A stretch of 64,000 nucleotides of DNA, taken from positions 14,821,764 through 14,885,763 of the forward strand of contig NC_066313.1 of NCBI RefSeq assembly GCF_022539315.1, given 5' to 3'. Both the position numbers and the translations under genes were made by a program. The notes below the pieces were generated by a model. The model saw only the letters and a list, made by a program, of their open reading frames with translations. It had not been told where the DNA came from and ran no database searches. The stretch comes from Serinus canaria. Lineage: Eukaryota > Chordata > Aves > Passeriformes > Fringillidae. This document shows positions 61,822 through 64,000 of the stretch, piece after piece. Numbering within the stretch: the first letter of the stretch is position 1; each line of letters begins with the position of its first letter.

Positions 61822-62405
61822 AATCACAGAATTATTGAGCTTGTTTAGAGGGCTTTTAAGCCCTCTAAGATCATCAAGTCCAGCTAATCCCCAACAAACT
61901 ACCAAGGCCACCATTAACCTTTGTCCCCAAGTGCCACATCCAGGGATGGGGACTCTACCACTGCCCTGGGCAGACCTTGCCAGGGCTGGACAACCTTTCC
62001 AGGGAAGGAATTTTCCCAATATCCAACCTAAACCTCTCCTGGAACAACTGGAGGCTCTTTTCTCTTGTTCTGTCCTTTGTTCCCTGGGAGGAGAACCTGA
62101 CCTCCACCTGGCTACACCTTGCTGTCAGGGAGTTCTGGAGAATGAGCCTCATTTTCTGCAGTTTGAGCCCCACTAGCTCCCTCAGCCACTCCTGGTGCTG
62201 CAGCCTCTTCTCCAGCTCTGTTTCCTTCCCTGGACATGCTGTCCTCCTTGTTGGGAAGGGCCCAGGGCTGGAGGGATCTCAGCAGTGCCTGGAACAGGTC
62301 ACTGCCCTGGTCCTGCTGCCACACCACTGCTGGCACAGCCAGGTGCCCTCGGCCTCCTTGCCCACTTGGGCACACCTGGGCTCATTTCCAGCCAGCTCTT
62401 CATCA
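61822..62405 (-). repeat. CR1 LINE 3' part, minus sense, with an internal palindrome
   Basis: Reverse-complement CR1: CACAGAATTATTGAGC at the tail, AAGATCATCAAGTCCAGCTA, AAGTGCCACATCCAGGGATG, CCTTGCCAGGGCTGGACAAC, CCCAATATCCAACCTAAACC, and then the ORF2-side wording CCTGGTCCTGCTGCCACACC and CCACTTGGGCACACCTGGGC. A perfect palindrome at 61845-61868 replaces ordinary CR1 sequence near the tail. Confidence 0.85.
61845..61868. repeat. Perfect palindrome, 11-bp arms, 2-nt centre, inside a CR1 tail
   Basis: TTAGAGGGCTT and AAGCCCTCTAA are exact reverse complements around TT. The right arm (CCCTCTAAGATCATCAAG) is normal CR1 sequence with one change; the left arm is not what CR1 has there, so it seems to be a copied inverse of the right arm. 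Confidence 0.9.
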
Positions 62406-64000
62406 AAATGAAGGAAGAAGATAAAGCTTGGTGGACATTTCAATGTCCTGCCTTTGCTTTGTGGCATTTGTGCTCTGCCACAAAGCTCCTCTGTTAAATC
62501 CCCTGAGACAGAGGAGTCTCCAGGAGTCCTCAGGGGCACCATCAGAGAGGTGTCAAAGCATGGAAATATTCCAGGGATGTGGGTGCTCACATTCAGTCAG
62601 CTGAAGAGGGGTAGGCTGTGTTATGTCCATAAACAGAAGCATTTGGGGTGCTGCTAACCTTTGGTGGAGACCAGGGAGTTTTTCTCCAGCCTTCACTGCC
62701 CTGCTGAGATGCTGATCAGGGGTCATTTGAAGAAGTCGTGTTGCTGAAATTCCCAGATTTCCTTCCCAGGCCAGTCAAAATAAAGAGCTTGGATTCTTTT
62801 CTGCATTGGCTCCTGGTGCTGACACCTCTCTGGGGACGGTGCTGGAAGGGCCAACGTGCAAATGCCCTCTGATGACAGGCCCAGTAAACACCTCCTCGGG
62901 CTGAGGAAGTGAAAAATGACAGTAATTTCCTGCCCACACCAACCACACAGATACGTTCCCCCATGAAGTTTTATGAGTCTGCAGAGCCTAGAAATGTATC
63001 AAAGGCAGAAAGGACTAATCAGTGGAGAGGGAAAAACTGATTGAGAGGAAATTAATGGTGTGGAACTCTGTGAAAATTTAGAAGCCCCTCTGAAGACCCA
63101 GGGCGTGATTGTGACCTGACCCAGAGAGGTGGCAAAACTTCACTCACTCCAAGGTCAGAGATTTACAGAGCCCCTTGGAGAGACTTGGACACACTAAAAG
63201 TGGGCAGGAACTGATGCAAAGTGTGGGCACAAATCAGATGGATGTCTGAGCGCTGGTGTTTCCCTGCCCGAATGACAGAATGAGTCTCTCATAATTATCA
63301 TGAGTTTTGTGGGGTCTCATGGCATCTACAAGACCATCCCAGTCACCAGTGATCCACAGAGGCTGCCTAGGCCCTGCTCCTTGCTGAGTCTTTCAGGAAG
63401 GGCATAGGAGGGGATGTCTCACCCTGTTTCAGGGCACATGCACTTGCAGCCGTGCCTTTTCAGATGTCCTGGCTCCAACCCAGAGGTGAGGCACATGGGG
63501 GTTACATGTCTAAACCCTGCCTCCTTCTTACACCTTCCATCCTGAGCAACCAAACCCAGTGGTTTTCCAAGGACTGGATCTGTTTCCAGCTGTTCCGGGC
63601 CTCAGGTCCCAGCTCTCCTAGTCTCAGCCACCTCCCAGAACCCTGTGCTTACGCTGCAGTACCAGGAACAGGCAGTCTGGCTTGGTGTGGAATTGAGGCA
63701 CCAACTGCTTGCCATGGGCTGGACAGGATGGGGTGAAGCCGTGTCCTCTGTGTGAGAGCCCCAGGAGAAACAATCACTCTGGGGTGGCTCTGCTGCTCTT
63801 CCACTGTCAGGGATTTCATTGATGCTGAGGAGTCCAAGCAAAGGTGCAAGGGAGAACATAAATGGGAAAAACCAGCCAAAATGGAATTTAAAAAGAGAAA
63901 AATTCTAATTTTTATATAGGTTGTGGTCAACCTATTGCCTTCAACTTGCCAAAATGCTGAAAAATATGGTAATTGCACTGAGTGTGATCACACAACTTTT
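62406..64000. other. Intergenic, no feature recognised
   Basis: Moderately G/C-rich DNA with no CR1 or LTR landmarks that I can see. Short frames on both strands (for example 63649-63978 minus) resemble nothing known. No Wnt-type exon is present up to the window end. Confidence 0.55.

Overview
The window looks like intronic and 3'-flanking DNA of a bird, most likely a songbird. Three things point there: about twenty CR1 LINE fragments with the typical CR1 3' end (variants of AACCATTCTATGATTCTATG), several short endogenous-retrovirus LTRs of types familiar from passerine genomes, and exons that read as a close homologue of vertebrate UVRAG. There are no bacterial genes, CRISPR arrays, operons or recognisable RNA genes.

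The one gene is the 3' half of UVRAG (UV radiation resistance-associated gene) on the + strand. Six exons can be placed at base level: 208-288, 855-915, 2908-3073, 20650-20728, 38701-38792 and 48840-49542. All internal junctions are GT-AG and keep phase. Joined, they give 394 codons (393 residues plus TGA), roughly the last 56 percent of the usual ~700-residue protein. The 5' exons, with the C2 domain and most of the coiled coil, lie left of the window. The introns are 566, 1,992, 17,576, 17,972 and 10,047 bp. The 3' UTR holds two AATAAA signals within 100 nt of the stop and another about 1.25 kb downstream.

The long introns carry most of the repeats. The 3.1-20.6 kb intron holds an LTR-like element (5.3-5.7 kb), a long CR1 split by a 388-bp solo LTR (6.4-7.7 kb), another LTR (11.7-12.2 kb), a long CR1 (13.3-14.2 kb) and an A/T tract (17.3-17.4 kb). 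The 20.7-38.7 kb intron holds a minisatellite, a 40-A homopolymer, five CR1s, a candidate minus-strand LTR and a perfect 21-bp-arm palindrome at 26228-26274. The 38.8-48.8 kb intron holds two CR1s and a nested structure at 44.57-47.95 kb in which a 448-bp solo LTR sits inside an older LTR-like element.

Downstream of UVRAG (about 50.8-64 kb) I see no further gene. This stretch has a second copy of the 388-bp LTR family with a perfect 6-bp target duplication, and a cluster of CR1 fragments from 53.7 to 62.4 kb. The expected neighbour in other vertebrates, WNT11, is not visible. I found no new multi-gene system. The most interesting signals are the two palindromes that look like template-switch events, the nested retroelements with a readable empty site, and two CR1 copies that share about 125 bp of non-CR1 3' flank.
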